Origin: Diadema setosum
Lineage: Eukaryota; Echinodermata; Echinoidea; Diadematoida; Diadematidae
NCBI GenBank assembly: GCA_033980235.1
Contig: CM067070.1
Location: forward strand, 9,502,195 to 9,566,194
Length of the DNA: 64,000 bases
Reading direction: 5' to 3'
Shown: positions 1-11,449 of the stretch, piece after piece
How positions within the stretch are numbered: position 1 is the first letter of the stretch
Layout of the letters: each line of letters begins with the position of its first letter
The notes under the pieces: generated by a model
What the model saw: the letters and a program-made list of their open reading frames with translations, nothing else
Told to the model about the DNA's origin: nothing
Databases searched by the model: none
Program-made: the position numbers and the translations under genes

Positions 1-640
1 TAGCCCTCCTTTTCCTGATTACCGACTTCCTAATCGGTTATCTTTCAAGTATAACTAGACAAAATATTTTTAGAGTGTTGCGATTGTATATGATGTGGCA
101 AAGGCTTAAGGTTAAAAGTAGAGCGATAAGAACGGTATCGGAGATTGATTTGATACCACGCATTATACATGTTCTGCTAGAATAGAGTGAAGAAATGCGC
201 CGAATAGTACAGTTTACATCATAAACTTATATTCTCACTAATTCACACAGACAACAATATCATTTTGCTGTACGTGTGTAATGTGGAGCTTTCAGAATGT
301 TCACAGCGTGTGAATCTAACTATTGACTCCTTGTAGAAATTCCGGATGTTGCTTGAAACACATAGACTCGACAGACTACTAATCAACTTAGTACCAGCTA
401 AGTTGTGAGCTAATCATTGACAGTCAGACAGTCAATTTCGGACCTAAACTTCAAGTTTGGCTACTGCCTGTGTTAACAGTTCTCAAAAATGTCTCACTGA
501 AATGCGCACTGTGTGGTGCTGAGTGATGATTTGCAATACTGAAAACTGATAACGAAATGTTGTTACATCTACCAGATATATGCAAACAACTTCATTTTCG
601 ATTTTAGTATGCACATACTATACAATTCTGAAAGTATAAA
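1..640. other. Intergenic, nothing recognised
   Basis: AT-rich sequence with stops in all frames. No splice-flanked open frame, RNA gene or clear repeat structure was seen. Confidence 0.4.
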
Positions 641-1723
641 TGTGACAGTGCATCGCAAAACCAACAAAGTGTCGCACGGACTGGTTTAAAGAGATCGTAT
701 AGTTTTGGTTGAGACCTAATTTCAGGTTTCTAACATTTTTTGGTGAGATAATGAGAAACCTCTTATGAAAAATGAAAGATCATGGAATTCCTTGAGGAAT
801 TCAACGTTTATTTGATGAAAATTAGTTTTGAAATGGCTGAGATATCCAAAAGCGATTGTAATAAAGTGTGGGACCCACCTTTTATTATGATCGCTTTATT
901 TTTACTTTGTTTTTGGATGTTTCAGTCATTCCAAACCCGATTTTCATTAAATAAACTTTGAATTCCTCTTAAGACGGTATGCTCTGTACTATGAATTTCA
1001 TAAGTGTTTTCTTGGTATCTCGCAAAAAGTTAAAAGCCCAATTCTCATCTCCACCAATACTGTACCATCCCTTAACGTGAGGATTCAAAGTAGGTGAAAC
1101 GGGTCAATCTGGGCAACCTTGAGTTTTTTTTTTTTCTATTTTGAAGAGTAATTCTTCAACAACATTGGAAAGTTTGGGATCATAACAAAATGGGAGATTG
1201 TGTTCTTAGCTTTTTTTTTTCTAGAAAACATTTGTGTAGAACGATGTGATTAGATATGTCTTATGGCTTCCTGTTTTCATTTCCTAATCTTTTCACTTTC
1301 AGCTCTGATATGTTTCTTTTTTTAAAGAATGAACCTGCTTCGAAAGTTGGTTACACTGGATAGAATGTGTTGATAGAACATGCTCAATTTCAGCTTAATC
1401 TGATAATCCCTTCAATGCTGTTGCTTCACTTGTATTGTACTAATTTTTTTTTTCCCTGCTTTTTTTCCTATTCATTACACTGGTAACATGACTTGGTAAG
1501 ATTAAGCCATTGAATAGACCATGTACTTCAGAGCCTCTTTTCTCAGTATTTTTCCAGAATGTGTGCTTTCTTTGCAATATGTACATGAGTTCAGATATTC
1601 GATTCAAAGAGAGTTATACATCATGGTGAAGCTTAAAGTCTAAAGTCTGCTTTTTCAGAATCTGCCCTAGACTAAACATCCACGTCCGGCGACTTTTTGT
1701 TGGTTTTGTAATGAATGGTCACA
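641..1723. mobile_element. TIR element family A, copy 1 (interrupted)
   Basis: The left end begins TGTGACAGTGCATCGCAAAA and the right end is its approximate reverse complement, with GTCGC/GCGAC inside the inverted repeats. The body matches the uninterrupted copy at 42732-43421 and the split copy at 48221/54766, including the stretch about fifty bases after GTCGCAC that reads GTGAAAYGGGTCAA. No coding capacity is visible, so it is a non-autonomous DNA element. Copy 1 is longer than the others because a second element (690-1071) sits inside it. Confidence 0.8.
690..1071. mobile_element. Palindromic MITE family B with TTAA target duplication
   Basis: TTAA occurs at 686-689 and again at 1072-1075. 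The sequence between is a long imperfect palindrome: the left arm (GAGATCGTATAGTTTTGG...) reappears inverted at the right (...CCAATACTGTACCATCCC), and the central arms around 800-850 and 905-965 are also reverse complements. It interrupts TIR element A, whose other two copies are continuous at this point. The TTAA duplication resembles piggyBac-type insertion, but superfamily is not assigned. A half copy lies at about 30445-30613. Confidence 0.75.
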
Positions 1724-2084
1724 GACAGTTCAACAAAATGGAGAATATTCTTTAGTTGGTAGCCCAGTTGAACAAATACGGCATCTTTTCACGCCAAGCA
1801 CCTGCGCCAAACCACTGATACAGTGGTTTTCCCCACTCGCGTTTATTGATTTTTTTCCCTCGTAGATACCGAAAACAACTATTGATACAGTGGTTTCCCT
1901 CACTAGCGTTTATTGTGTTTTTTTTTCTCTCTTTGATACCGAAAATAGTATCACAAGAGCTACATGCTGGGTAGGGGTATGTTATCAAGGGCGTAGGAAT
2001 CATTGGAAAAGTTGCCTTGAAGTTTTTGTGTGGGCGTATTTTCAACCCAGATGCACAATTAATTTCCATTGTATATTGCACTTC

Positions 2085-2200
2085 TGTACTTCGGCTGAAA
2101 ACAACACAAATGATTTCTTATCCAAAATTTGGAGGTCTGACAGTTCCTTATGCAGTGTATGCAATAGGGAAGAGGATTCTATTCAGCACTTTTTAGTTGT
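2085..2200 (+). pseudogene. L1/Tx1-like LINE remnant (C-terminal zinc-knuckle region)
   Basis: In one + frame the translation contains LPTNDF-like text followed by LCSVCNREEDSIQHFLV. This matches the Cys-x2-Cys...His region after the reverse transcriptase of L1/Tx1-type retrotransposons (compare LCSFCHNEEETYKHIFHTC in the better preserved copy at 47190). The final Cys is missing and no other domain is found nearby. The fragment is very short and the call is tentative. Confidence 0.35.
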
Positions 2201-2249
2201 TTTTTTCGGGAGGGGGGTGTTGCTAGCATCTTGTAGAGTTTAAAGGGAA

Positions 2250-3300
2250 ATTTAAGCTCCAACCTGAACGAGACATTAATTTCCATCAGATTTTGAAGAA
2301 AAAAAAAAACTATTCGGAGTCAACACTTATAAACATTTCTCCTTTTATATCAATTCCTTTTTGCTCTGCACATTGTTTTTTTTTTCATATATTACTGTAA
2401 ATTCCAAAATATTAAACCCTCTTTCCCTTAACTGCTCTCTTATATTCGCGTGAAACAAAAAACACTGTATAACATTGCCTTAAAGAATTATAATTTTGGC
2501 ATCTAGTTTGATAAATTCATGTTTAATGCTTAATACCTTGTTTGATTGTTTGAAATATAACGCAAGTTTGTTTTCTTGCGTTTGTCTGTCATGCTTTTCC
2601 TTCAATAAAAGATACATAAAAACACACACAAAAAAACACTTTTACAGTTATTCTAATCAAAATATTTTATCAGTATTTTGAAGAAAAAAAATAAAACAAC
2701 AGTGCCGACGAATTAAATGATTCATGTACACAATTACTAGTGGCATCACAATTATGTACAGTAACGTATATAGGCTTAAACTCAACATGTCAGTAGGCCT
2801 ATATAATTGTCTATGTCGAGAAGAGAAATGACGAGCATGAGACGGACTGTAAACCTGTCATGCCTGCTCATGGAATTGCAGAAAGACGTTGAGCGAGGAG
2901 TTATTAAGGGAAAAAATGCTGAAATTACAACTAATTATGTGCTTGTGTCTGCGGAATTCTTTCCAGGATAACCTGAAAAGAAGGAAAGAAAGTACTGTTT
3001 GCGGCCATGATACTCGGATACATGCTTTGTGTGATATTTTTTCTTTGTAAGGGTTTGATTACTTCGTTTTCCGTGTCACCCACCCTCCCCCTCCTCCCCG
3101 TTACTTGAAATTGCTATCACTCGTGGGATGCCATTCCTAGTTTGAGAAGCAGACGCTGTTTACAATATTTGTTGTAAGAATACTACAAATTTATTTGAAT
3201 GATATCCTTATAATATAATCTAAATCGAGACATTGTCACCTTACTTAAACCGTAGGGACTGTTTAAAGTTTATGGAACCTTCCAAAACACGCACCAAATT
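2250..3300. other. Intergenic, nothing recognised
   Basis: AT-rich DNA with homopolymer runs. No gene, RNA or repeat arms could be supported. Confidence 0.4.
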
Positions 3301-3321
3301 ACACCAATAAGAACATCAATA

Positions 3322-3480
3322 ATGCAGAAGGTTTTCACTGGGAGGGGACACACCCCTCTCCCATATGCCCCCCCCCCCTTCGCTCGTTCCGCTTGCTCGT
3401 GGTCAGTCGCTTCTTTCCCTGGCATAACGCTCCCCCCCCCCCCCAAATCAAATCCTGACTACGCCACCGGTCAAAGGGTA
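3322..3480. repeat. Dispersed repeat with poly-C tracts
   Basis: Two C-runs (about 3368 and 3431) surround a segment reading TTCGCTCGTTCCGCTTGCTCG, ending CTACGCCACCGG. Similar GC-rich 'gagcgaagcgaccgagc'-type sequence with G/C tracts recurs at 4440, 4640, 49080 and 63640. It is a dispersed non-coding repeat class, not a gene. Confidence 0.5.
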
Positions 3481-3581
3481 ACATTCTTTTCCGTTTTCAA
3501 ACAATTGCTCCAATGAGATTGCCTTTCTGGTGATCGCGAGCATATCTCATAACGTCCACAAGCTCCTAGTGGTCATACAGA

Positions 3582-3594
3582 TTTCGGAATTTTC
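3582..3594 (+). promoter_or_regulatory. Candidate heat-shock element of HSP70 gene 1
   Basis: The sequence TTTCGGAATTTTC fits three alternating 5-bp heat-shock-factor units (TTT-cg-GAA-tt-TTC), with only the first unit imperfect. It lies about 30 bp upstream of a TATA-like sequence (TGTATTT, 3622-3628) and about 380 bp upstream of the ATG. Function is inferred from motif and position only. Confidence 0.5.
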
Positions 3595-3604
3595 CGCGCG
3601 TTAG

Positions 3605-3660
3605 AAGCCCCTCACAGAGCCTGTATTTCGCAGGATCGTGTTGAGGAGTACAGTAACTGC
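3605..3660 (+). promoter_or_regulatory. Core promoter of HSP70 gene 1, homologous to gene 2
   Basis: The segment starting AAGCCCCTCACAGAGCCTGT and ending AGTAACTGCA aligns with 33873-33925 upstream of gene 2 (AAGCCCCTCTCAGAGCCTAT ... GAGTAACTGCA). The TATA-like position is TGTATTTCG here and TATATTGCG there. Distance to the start codon is nearly the same in both genes (about 310-330 bp), which implies an unspliced leader of similar length. The transcription start is inferred to lie near 3650. Confidence 0.6.
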
Positions 3661-3969
3661 ACTAATTATGAGCATTACTGACATGACTTCTTTTACAGTT
3701 CGGTAACTGCTCCATCAGCCCAGAGGGTAAACGAGGAGATATGAATATCTCTGCAGGCTGCACTAACTTGGACTTAAAGTTTTCTGACTTGATAGCAACA
3801 AACATTATGTTTAGCGTGTGGTGGACCAGCAAGTGAAAAAGCAACAAAATAATATTACTGAATTTGTAAGTGGCCAAAACAGGAGACAATAACGTTGCAT
3901 TTAAGTAACACCAGTGGCATTATTTTCCGAACTCTTCCAACTGTCGAAAAGGAAAAAAAGAGCCAGAGG

Positions 3970-4157
3970 ATGGCATCGGGAAAAGCACCAGCTATTGGAA
4001 TTGACTTGGGAACGACATACTCGTGTGTTGGTGTCTTCCAGAATGGTAAGGTCGAAATCATTGCCAACGACCAAGGAAACCGGACCACACCGAGCTACGT
4101 CGCCTTCACCGATAAGGAGAGGCTGATCGGAGAAGCCGCAAAGAACCAAGTTGTCAT
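3970..4157 (+). CDS. HSP70 gene 1, coding exon 1
   Basis: This exon codes residues 1-62 and two bases of codon 63 (Met). The start is the ATG opening [18 protein letters not shown], which carries HSP70 signature 1 (IDLGTTYS, residues 11-18) with the phosphate-binding loop. The exon continues to the conserved [14 protein letters not shown] segment and the end of nucleotide-binding subdomain IB. It ends at AT|GTAAGT (donor at 4158) directly after AAKNQVV. Joining to 7545 restores Met-Asn-Pro, the usual HSP70 reading at this position, and the intron site is the one seen in metazoan hsc70 genes. An upstream in-frame extension to 3895 exists but lacks homology, so the ATG at 3970 is preferred. Confidence 0.95.
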
Positions 4158-4375
4158 GTAAGTATTATAGATCTTCTGCTTTTATTGCATAAGCGTAATA
4201 ATGATTGAATTATGATCTTCTGTCTTGCTCTTGTGAATTTCCACCTTCAAATCAAGAAGAGGAGATGAATTATTCAACTCTAGAACCCTAAACCTATCAT
4301 ACCGGGATGTTCCATATAATTTATAATCCACAAACATGTACTTAGCATATATCCATGTCCAGTCAACCAAGCGCG

Positions 4376-4700
4376 CCTGAACTTTTGGTTTTGGGGGCGA
4401 AATCTCGACGGGGGCAAATTATATGTGACGGTGGGAGATCCTCGGCGAGGGAGCAAAGCGACCGAGCGGGGGGGGGGGGGGGGGGAGAGTGTGGCGCCTC
4501 CCTCTCACTGTAGGGACTTTTTTGTAAAAGTAGAGTACAAAAGTCGCATGTATATCCAGCATTTAAAAACAAATATCTAGGAAAATGAAACATAGTTTAC
4601 AAACATAACTGTGACGGAGTGAGGTTCTCGGCAAGGGAGTGAAGCGACCGAGCGGGGGGAGGGTGTGGGAGGGGGATATCCCCCCCCCCCCAAACGGTTG
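4376..4700. repeat. Two partial copies of a GC-rich dispersed repeat
   Basis: Two related segments (about 4425-4490 and 4610-4690) share the pattern GACGGAG/TGAGGTTCTCGGC...GGGAG...AAGCGACCGAGCGGGG and end in long G or C tracts. They lie in direct orientation inside the intron of HSP70 gene 1. No coding function. Confidence 0.5.
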
Positions 4701-5629
4701 GGACTCCAACGGTTGGAAAATAAATTAAACATAGTAAAAAATAAATTAAACATAGTATAAAAAAAATCCCTGCGAAAGACTGTGATCATATGTCTTACAA
4801 ACTTAATGAAAACTATTCCTTTTAAGTACAGCAGGCAGAGCGAGAGCCCGCTTCGGAATGCATGCAGACTTTCATGTCTGATCAACTAAATTTTGTATTA
4901 CGCTATTATTGACTCAAAATAACAGAAGTCAAAATTTTCATGCAATATCCTTTCAAAAACATTTATCTGCACACATTTAGACGCGCGAACTACGCGAGTG
5001 AGAGCTCAGAATCATCGTAAATTTTCGTTACTCATAAAAGTACGTACACTGCTAGTTACTTCTAACGATAATCCATCATTAATGAGCCGAAACTGCTGGA
5101 AATGTTCATGGTAAAGTCACTAACGAGTTACTCGTTCACCATCTTGGAATTGGCAATTACCTCTAAGATTTCTTTGTACGGACGAGCCGCTGGATGTATT
5201 GCGTCATATATACGAGTAGCTATAGGTCAGCGCCAGCATGCATTGGTGAGCCACTTTCAATTTCCCATTCGGTTTTAATCTGAAATGTTTTCATTATAAA
5301 AGCTTACACGTGATCGCATTGTTAAAGCAAAGAAAAATGTCTGATATTGCTGGAAAGCTTTAAGAAGAAAAGTACAAATGAAAGGCTTTTCTTCAGGTAT
5401 GTTTCAGTGATCACACTTGAAGGACGCGAGGCTACCATTTACACTAACATAAATTACCTATAAGTGTAAGTGCCCCGTTATGCATTTTTAAGTTAGGGAT
5501 TGACAATTTTCAGACTAGAAAAGTGCCTTTATTATTCATTTTGGTCTTTTAATAACAAAAATCAATGTATTATAACCACCCATATTAAAGGTAATTTCAT
5601 TGTCTACAAACCAAATAGGTAGACATAAA

Positions 5630-6291
5630 GCGAAACTTTACGCGTGAGTGAACATATTCTTTTTTGTCCTCCAAGGCACAAAAGTAAAAATTACAAAAAT
5701 TGACATATTGTCTTTTATTTGAGAATGCCCTTAAGATAACAATAATGACAAAAGACCAGTTTAACAAAATGAGAGATATGAATGAAATGGCAAAAATACG
5801 CTTTTGTTCTCTAACCTCAAACAAAATCAAAGTGGGAAACTTAAAGGGGAAATAAGAATTTTCTGACAACTCAAACTTCAAATGACAGAGAGCAAGGGCA
5901 CAAAGATGACTGAATGAATAGACTATCATTATTTCATTCATTCTGTTTAGTTATTTAAGAATAAATGAGACTAATTCATGAATCAAATGTAATCAACAGT
6001 TTTCCTCTTTTGAGAAAGCAATTAGAAAACCTGCCATTTTTCTTAATATTGCTTCTTCTGTCATATTATTTTTAGCCTTTATTGATATTTTTGGCTTCAG
6101 AAATATCATAGAGATCATAGGTATTATTGGAACTGATTTCATGTCATTTATCGTGTTCAATTTGTATGTCGTTCTTATTGTTTCATTGAAGAGCATTTAA
6201 GCATGAATGACAACTTGTTCATTTTTGCAACTTTTACTTTTGTGACTTGGAAGAGAAAAACAAAGGTGTTCACTCATGAGTAAAGTTCTGC
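5630..6291. mobile_element. TIR element family C, copy 1
   Basis: The left end reads ACTTTACGCGTGAGTGAACA and the right end, reverse-complemented, ACTTTACTCATGAGTGAACA. Both inverted repeats continue for about 55 bp (TCCAAG(G/T)CACAAAAGTAAAA). The body is AT-rich and non-coding. A second, longer copy is at 43564-44770. Non-autonomous DNA transposon; superfamily unknown. Confidence 0.75.
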
Positions 6292-6959
6292 TTTTTATTG
6301 ACTTACCAAGATGATAGCTAATTAAATTACCTTTCATATGGTATATAACACATTAACATTTAGCCAAAAATTCGATAAGAAATATGATCCTGGAAAAGCG
6401 TTTACTTTCCTTGTTTTTGTTGCGAGGTGGGGGGAGGGAAGGGTGTACATTTTCATAAAGTTGAAACGGGATTGACATTGACAGCTGAAATGCCCAAAAT
6501 GTTTTATTCTTGGATACGTCACTCGTAATCCAGCGTTTTTATACTACACACTTAGTTTTATATGCATGTTCATTCTTCCACTTACTTTACAATACAGCCA
6601 ATGTTCTGGCTGTTGAGTTAGCGCTCATGATGCTGGTTTAGGATGCATATGTTTCTGACAAATGGTTATTGTGGGAGGGGGGGGGGGTGTATAAGCAAAT
6701 AAGTCTTAGGGAATATAGATATATTAGAGGGACCATCCTGTAGTACAAATCACCTAATTCAGCACATTGTATTTTATACATTTTACTCTTGCATAAACAT
6801 TCGTGTGAAGAATTGTATAAAGAATGAAGTCTAGATTTGAATAGGTCAGTTTGGCATTTATTTCCATCCATCCAACACATTTGAAACAAAATACAAAAAT
6901 ATAAATTAAACAACTATTGTTTTATCATTTTGTAATAAAGAAAAATGATATAACTGATA

Positions 6960-7151
6960 TTCCAGTGGAATTCAAGCCTGTCTGGTATAATCAGGAGGTC
7001 GTTGGTCTTCGTTCAACCCGATCGAGTATGTTTAACCGTAGTCTATATATATTATATATTATATATAAGGTTACCAATATAACATCGAATGATCCGTGCT
7101 TATTTACACGGATTGAGGACAATTTGTCCACCAGTTGCAAAAAAAAAAAAG
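6960..7151 (+). mobile_element. Degenerate tRNA-type SINE fragment
   Basis: The stretch ATCAGGAGGTCGTTGGTC...CGATCGAGTATGT (about 6990-7030) matches the tRNA-like head of the SINE on the minus strand at 44193-44405. The stretch GACAATTTGTCCACCAGTTGC followed by A-run (about 7117-7151) matches its 3' tail. The middle is diverged. The B-box region is damaged, so it is probably transcriptionally dead. Confidence 0.5.
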
Positions 7152-7544
7152 AATAACTCGACGGAAAAAAAATAATTTGCACACCAAAAAACGCCAATGC
7201 AATATTCCTTATTATGTCTATCTTTTAAGATCAATAGGCCTATGGTGCATTGCATGTAAACAAGAATAACTCAGATATTTTCAAAACGTCGGTTTGACTA
7301 TGTGATGACGATGTTGTTTTTTCATTCAATAGAAAATACCCAAAAGATAACTAGTGAGCTATTTATCTTGTAGGTTCTCAAATTTTCAATGGCTTAGATA
7401 GAAGGCCCACAGCAGTAATTTTGCACGCTGTTTCTAAATGTAATACTTATCGCAGGTCACCATAAACTATATGAACTGATTGATTATTGTAGTATTGGGT
7501 TTTACCAGAGCTAAATTTCATTTTTAATTCTTCATGCACTACAG

Positions 7545-9207
7545 GAACCCAAAGAACACAATCTTTGCAGTCAAACGACTAATGGGTCGACAATTCACGG
7601 ACCAGTGGGTGCAAGCGGACATGAAGCACTGGCCATTTGAGGTGATCGATCGAGGAGGTAGACCTGCGTTACGGGTGGAATACAAGGGGGAAGAAAAGAT
7701 CCTGGCCCCAGAGGAAGTAAGTTCCATGATTCTCACCAAGATGAAGGAAACAGCTGAGGCATATCTTGGTCTAAAGGTTACTGATGCTGTCATTACTGTT
7801 CCTGCCTACTTTACTGATGCTCAGCGACAAGCCACCAAACATGCTGGTGAAATTTCAGGCCTACATGTTCTGCGTATCATCAACGAACCAACAGCAGCTG
7901 CCCTGGCATATGGACTAGATAAGAAGTTGCAAGGTAAGAAACATATCCTGATCTTTGACTTTGGTGGAGGCACATTCGATGTGTCCATCCTTGCGATCAA
8001 TGACGGCGTCTTTGAAGTCAAGTCAACAGCTGGAGATACCCATCTTGGTGGTGAGGATTTTGACAACAGGCTGGTAAAATATCTTGCAGAGGAATTCAAG
8101 CGCAAACACAAGAAGGATCTCACTAACAACCTGCGAGCAACCCAACGCCTCCGCAAAGCAGCTGAGCAGGCAAAGAGGGCTCTCTCAGGTAGTTCCTTTT
8201 CCAGAATCGAGGTAGAATCTCTGTTTGAAGGAGTTGATTTCTACAAAAGCATGACCAGAGCTCGCTTCGAACAACTCTGCTATGACCTCTTCAAAAAGTG
8301 CCTTGAACCAGTTCAAAGCGCCATCACCGATGCAAAGATCGACAAGAAAGACATCGACACTGTTTTGCTAGTTGGAGGATCTACCCGTATTCCCAAGATC
8401 CAGAAACTTCTGCAGGAGATCCTTGATGACAAGAACCTTAACAAGTCCATCAATCCAGATGAAGCTGTGGCCTATGGTGCTGCAGTCCAGGCAGCCATCT
8501 TGTCTGGAGACCACAGTAAAGAAATTCAGAATGTGATCCTTGTTGACGTAATACCACTTTCTCTTGGAATAGAGACCGCTGGTGGCGAAATGTCAACCAT
8601 AATCGAGAGAAATACGACAATTCCCGTGAAGGTCTCTCGAGTCGGCTACAGCACACCTTCAGACGACATAACAAGCTTGGTATTTAAGATCTACGAAGGA
8701 GAGAAGGCGCTCACACAATATAACCACCTACTTGGAGAGTTCATGCTTCATGGTATTCCTGCAGCTCCAAGAGGTGTGCCGCAGATCGAAGTGACCTTTG
8801 ACATTGACGCTAATGGCATCATGAACGTAACAGCAAAGGATCAGAACACAGGTAACAGCAACAGCATGATCACAAATAATAGAGGCAGTTTATCCAAGGA
8901 GGAAATCGAACGCATGATCAACGATGCTGAAAAGTTCAAAGCGGAAGATGACCTCAAGCGGAAAAGAATTGAAGCTAGAAACCAATTGGAGAACTACGCC
9001 TTCAGCGTCAAATCTGCTGCTAACGATCCTTTAGCTGAATGGAAGCTAACCGTTGCTGAAAAACAGACGGTCGTCAAGGCTGCAGATCGTGTATTAACGA
9101 GGCTCGATTTGGACTTATTGCCACCTAATGCTGAGTTCACATACTATCTGAAGGAGCTCCAGAAGACGTGCTCACCAATCGTGATCAAGATCTGGAGTGG
9201 AGAGTGA
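7545..9207 (+). CDS. HSP70 gene 1, coding exon 2 (divergent HSP70 without EEVD)
   Basis: Exon 2 follows the acceptor CTACAG at 7539-7544 and completes a 616-residue cytosolic-type HSP70, an ATP-driven protein-folding chaperone. It has signature 2 [14 protein letters not shown] (residue about 199; Phe replaces the usual Leu), signature 3 [17 protein letters not shown] (about 336), the interdomain linker DVIPLSLG (about 397; Ile replaces Thr), and the C-terminal helical lid ([16 protein letters not shown]). The substrate-binding beta sandwich is clearly more diverged than the ATPase domain. The protein stops at [14 protein letters not shown], where canonical HSP70s continue with a Gly/Met-rich tail ending EEVD, so binding to TPR co-chaperones through EEVD is not expected. 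The frame is open to the TGA at 9205-9207. A functional gene is likely, but a specialised role is only inferred. Confidence 0.95.
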
Positions 9208-9316
9208 AATGATTAACAGTCGAGAGGGCTTCAGTCGGGAGTCAGTGGCGGAGCTGAACCTGCTCTGGATGAGCAGGTTCATTCCCACCCCTACCAGTCT
9301 AAGTGAAATTCGCCCT

Positions 9317-9865
9317 TAAAAAGGAAATCCACCCCAAAAATAAATAAATTTCAAACAAAAGAAAAAAATATTCCCTACAGAACGATAAAAAAAGGGAAAA
9401 AAATCGGATAAGAGATAAAGAAGATAAGAACTTCGAAAATTCTATTTTTTGGGGGGTAATATTTCTTGCCGCGTCCTTATGAATATTCTAATCAACAAGT
9501 TCGTATTCAATTCATATGTAGAAATTACAAAAATCTCACATTTCAGCTTTATAAATATATTAACTTGTGTACCACCCAAAACACTTGTATTTTTACTTAC
9601 TTATTAGCTAAAAACATTTTTTTTTCCGAATTGTATATATGACATACACGAGAAATTGTGAGGGTACGACATACTAAACTCGCTCATTTGAATATTCAAA
9701 AGGTCTGGTCAAGAAATGTCTTTCGAAAAAAAATTGACATTTCAGAATGTCATATCTTCCTTATTTCTTATTTGATTTTTGTGGTCACTTTTGTATCTTT
9801 CTGTAGGGAATAATATCTCTTTCTTTTGAAATTTATTTGTCTGGGGTGGATTTTTTCGTGAAATG
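9317..9865. mobile_element. TIR element family D
   Basis: The left end AAATCCACCCCAAAAATAAA and the right end, reverse-complemented (AAATCCACCCCAGACAAATA), are inverted repeats that continue for about 60 bp (TTCAAA...AGA...TATTCCCTACAGAA). TTAA occurs at 9316-9319 and 9866-9869, a possible target duplication. It starts about 110 bp after the HSP70 gene 1 stop codon, so the gene's 3' UTR may end inside it; AATAAA occurs near 9339-9346. Confidence 0.7.
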
Positions 9866-9869
9866 TTAA

Positions 9870-10998
9870 GCGTACGTTTCACGGAATCCGCGAAGTTCTT
9901 TTCCTTTTAGTTTACGACATACAGTATCTGCTGACTGTTTGCATACTTTTTTTTAGACATTCTCACGAACGTTTAGTGCATGTTAGAGGAAAAATCCGCA
10001 CCATATGACCTCTATAGATAAAGCGCATGGTCGAGGTGTCAGACCTCATAATGACTTCACTTGATTTCTTTATTTTTCGTGTCATTATCAGTTTTTCTCC
10101 AAATTTGAATAGTGACATACATCAATAAATGACAAACAATATTAATAGAAATTCAAAAAAAAATCCATAAAGAGAACGAAATGTTTTATCAAAATCACGA
10201 AATACACTTAGATTACTCTACAGTACGAAATATTTATATGGGGAACCTCAAGAAAAGCAGAAAAGTCGGAACAAACACACACACTAAGCGTTCGTGCACA
10301 GAGCAACAAACAACAGAGAAAAAAAAATGAAAGAGAGACAAAGGTAAAAGAAAAGAGAACAAGTTAACTTTAACTCAAGATAGCTATCAACTTTCCTTGG
10401 AAACATTTTGCCCGTGGTTACTGGAAATTTGCGTTCACATTTTTAAAAGTCGCGATTTCTTCGAGTTTGTGACAGTGGATGAAAGTTAGCAACGTTACAA
10501 GAATGATTTTCATCAGACATCCGGACTAAGGGGGAAAAATATTTCTGAATATTGTGCGCATGTTTCGGCAGTCGCGTCATTCGCAAACTGTGAAATCAGC
10601 CCTTATTGTTTTTTGGTGCGGATGGCGCCCCCATGTTCCGTCTGTTATAGGGTAAATATAATATCCGTTTATTGGTCTGTGTCTTGTGTGTGGCATACGT
10701 GGGCTACATTTCCTGACGAATCTTATGCAAGTTTTGTATAGATGGGCATTCTTAACAAATCTAGTCGCTTATAGTTTTTTGCTGATAGCGCATTTGCTAA
10801 TACCGCCTTTGTGAAAACAGAGGGTGATTTTTAGAGGTGTTTGTATGTCCTCAACCAGCCACACTTCTTGAATTTTGTTCAAATCTTGTAAAGATTTTAA
10901 TCACAGTCAAGATTGAAAGCCTACACACTTTGGGTGAAGCTCCCCTCCATTTTCTGGCTTTTACAGGGTCAGATGTCGACACCGTGTAACAATGTAAA
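9870..10998. other. Intergenic, nothing recognised
   Basis: AT-rich DNA without open frames, inverted arms or RNA-like structure that I could support. Confidence 0.4.
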
Positions 10999-11000
10999 TA

Positions 11001-11448
11001 CAATTCAACCTCAATTATCCGGCCTCCTTTTATCCGGATATCTCAGTTATCCGGACGCGTTCACGCAGTGAAGGACTTTTGTTTTTCTCATTCAAAGATT
11101 GAGAAAAAAAAAAACCAACAGTGACTTTAACTTCTTTTCATGGATCTATTTCACAAATTTCATAAGATGTCCAGATTAGGTTTCTCAATATCTTATGAGG
11201 TAAAACATGTATGATTTTCACATAAAGATATACTTTATTTTTGAGAAGAAGGGACAACAATTTTGCGTAGGCTAGCATAGATTACACCACCGTTGCGGGG
11301 TACCCTACCTGCCTAGCTGCCAGTGCACTGGGACGGCAGCTTGGACGGCAGCTTTATACATTTTAACATTGTGCCTCCCATATCCGGCCAACTCGCTTAT
11401 CCTGATGAGCGCCGCTCCCGACGTGGCCGGATAATCGAGGTCGAACTG
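11001..11448. mobile_element. pogo/Tigger-like MITE with TA target duplication
   Basis: The ends are CAATTCAACCTCAATTATCC at the left and, reverse-complemented, CAGTTCGACCTCGATTATCC at the right, flanked by TA at 10999-11000 and 11449-11450. The 'AACCTCGATTATCCGG' terminus is the known pattern of pogo/Tigger-group elements of the IS630-Tc1-mariner superfamily. The 448-bp body has no transposase, so it depends on an element in trans. Confidence 0.85.
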
Positions 11449-11449
11449 T

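Larger units (their letters stand above)
4158..7544 (+). other. Intron of HSP70 gene 1
   Basis: The intron starts GTAAGT and ends CACTACAG, 3387 bp, phase 2. It contains GC-rich repeats (4376-4700), a MITE (5630-6291) and a SINE fragment (6960-7151). The remainder (4700-5629, 6300-6950, 7160-7540) shows no open frame or RNA that can be supported. Confidence 0.9.

Noticed and set aside
3895..3969. Upstream in-frame extension of HSP70 exon 1
   Set aside because: No HSP70 similarity before [10 protein letters not shown], and gene 2 starts at the equivalent ATG.
7539..8674. Minus-strand open frames opposite HSP70 exon 2 (and the same at 37855-39290)
   Set aside because: They are antisense shadows of a conserved coding exon, appear at equivalent places in both paralogues, and encode nothing recognisable.
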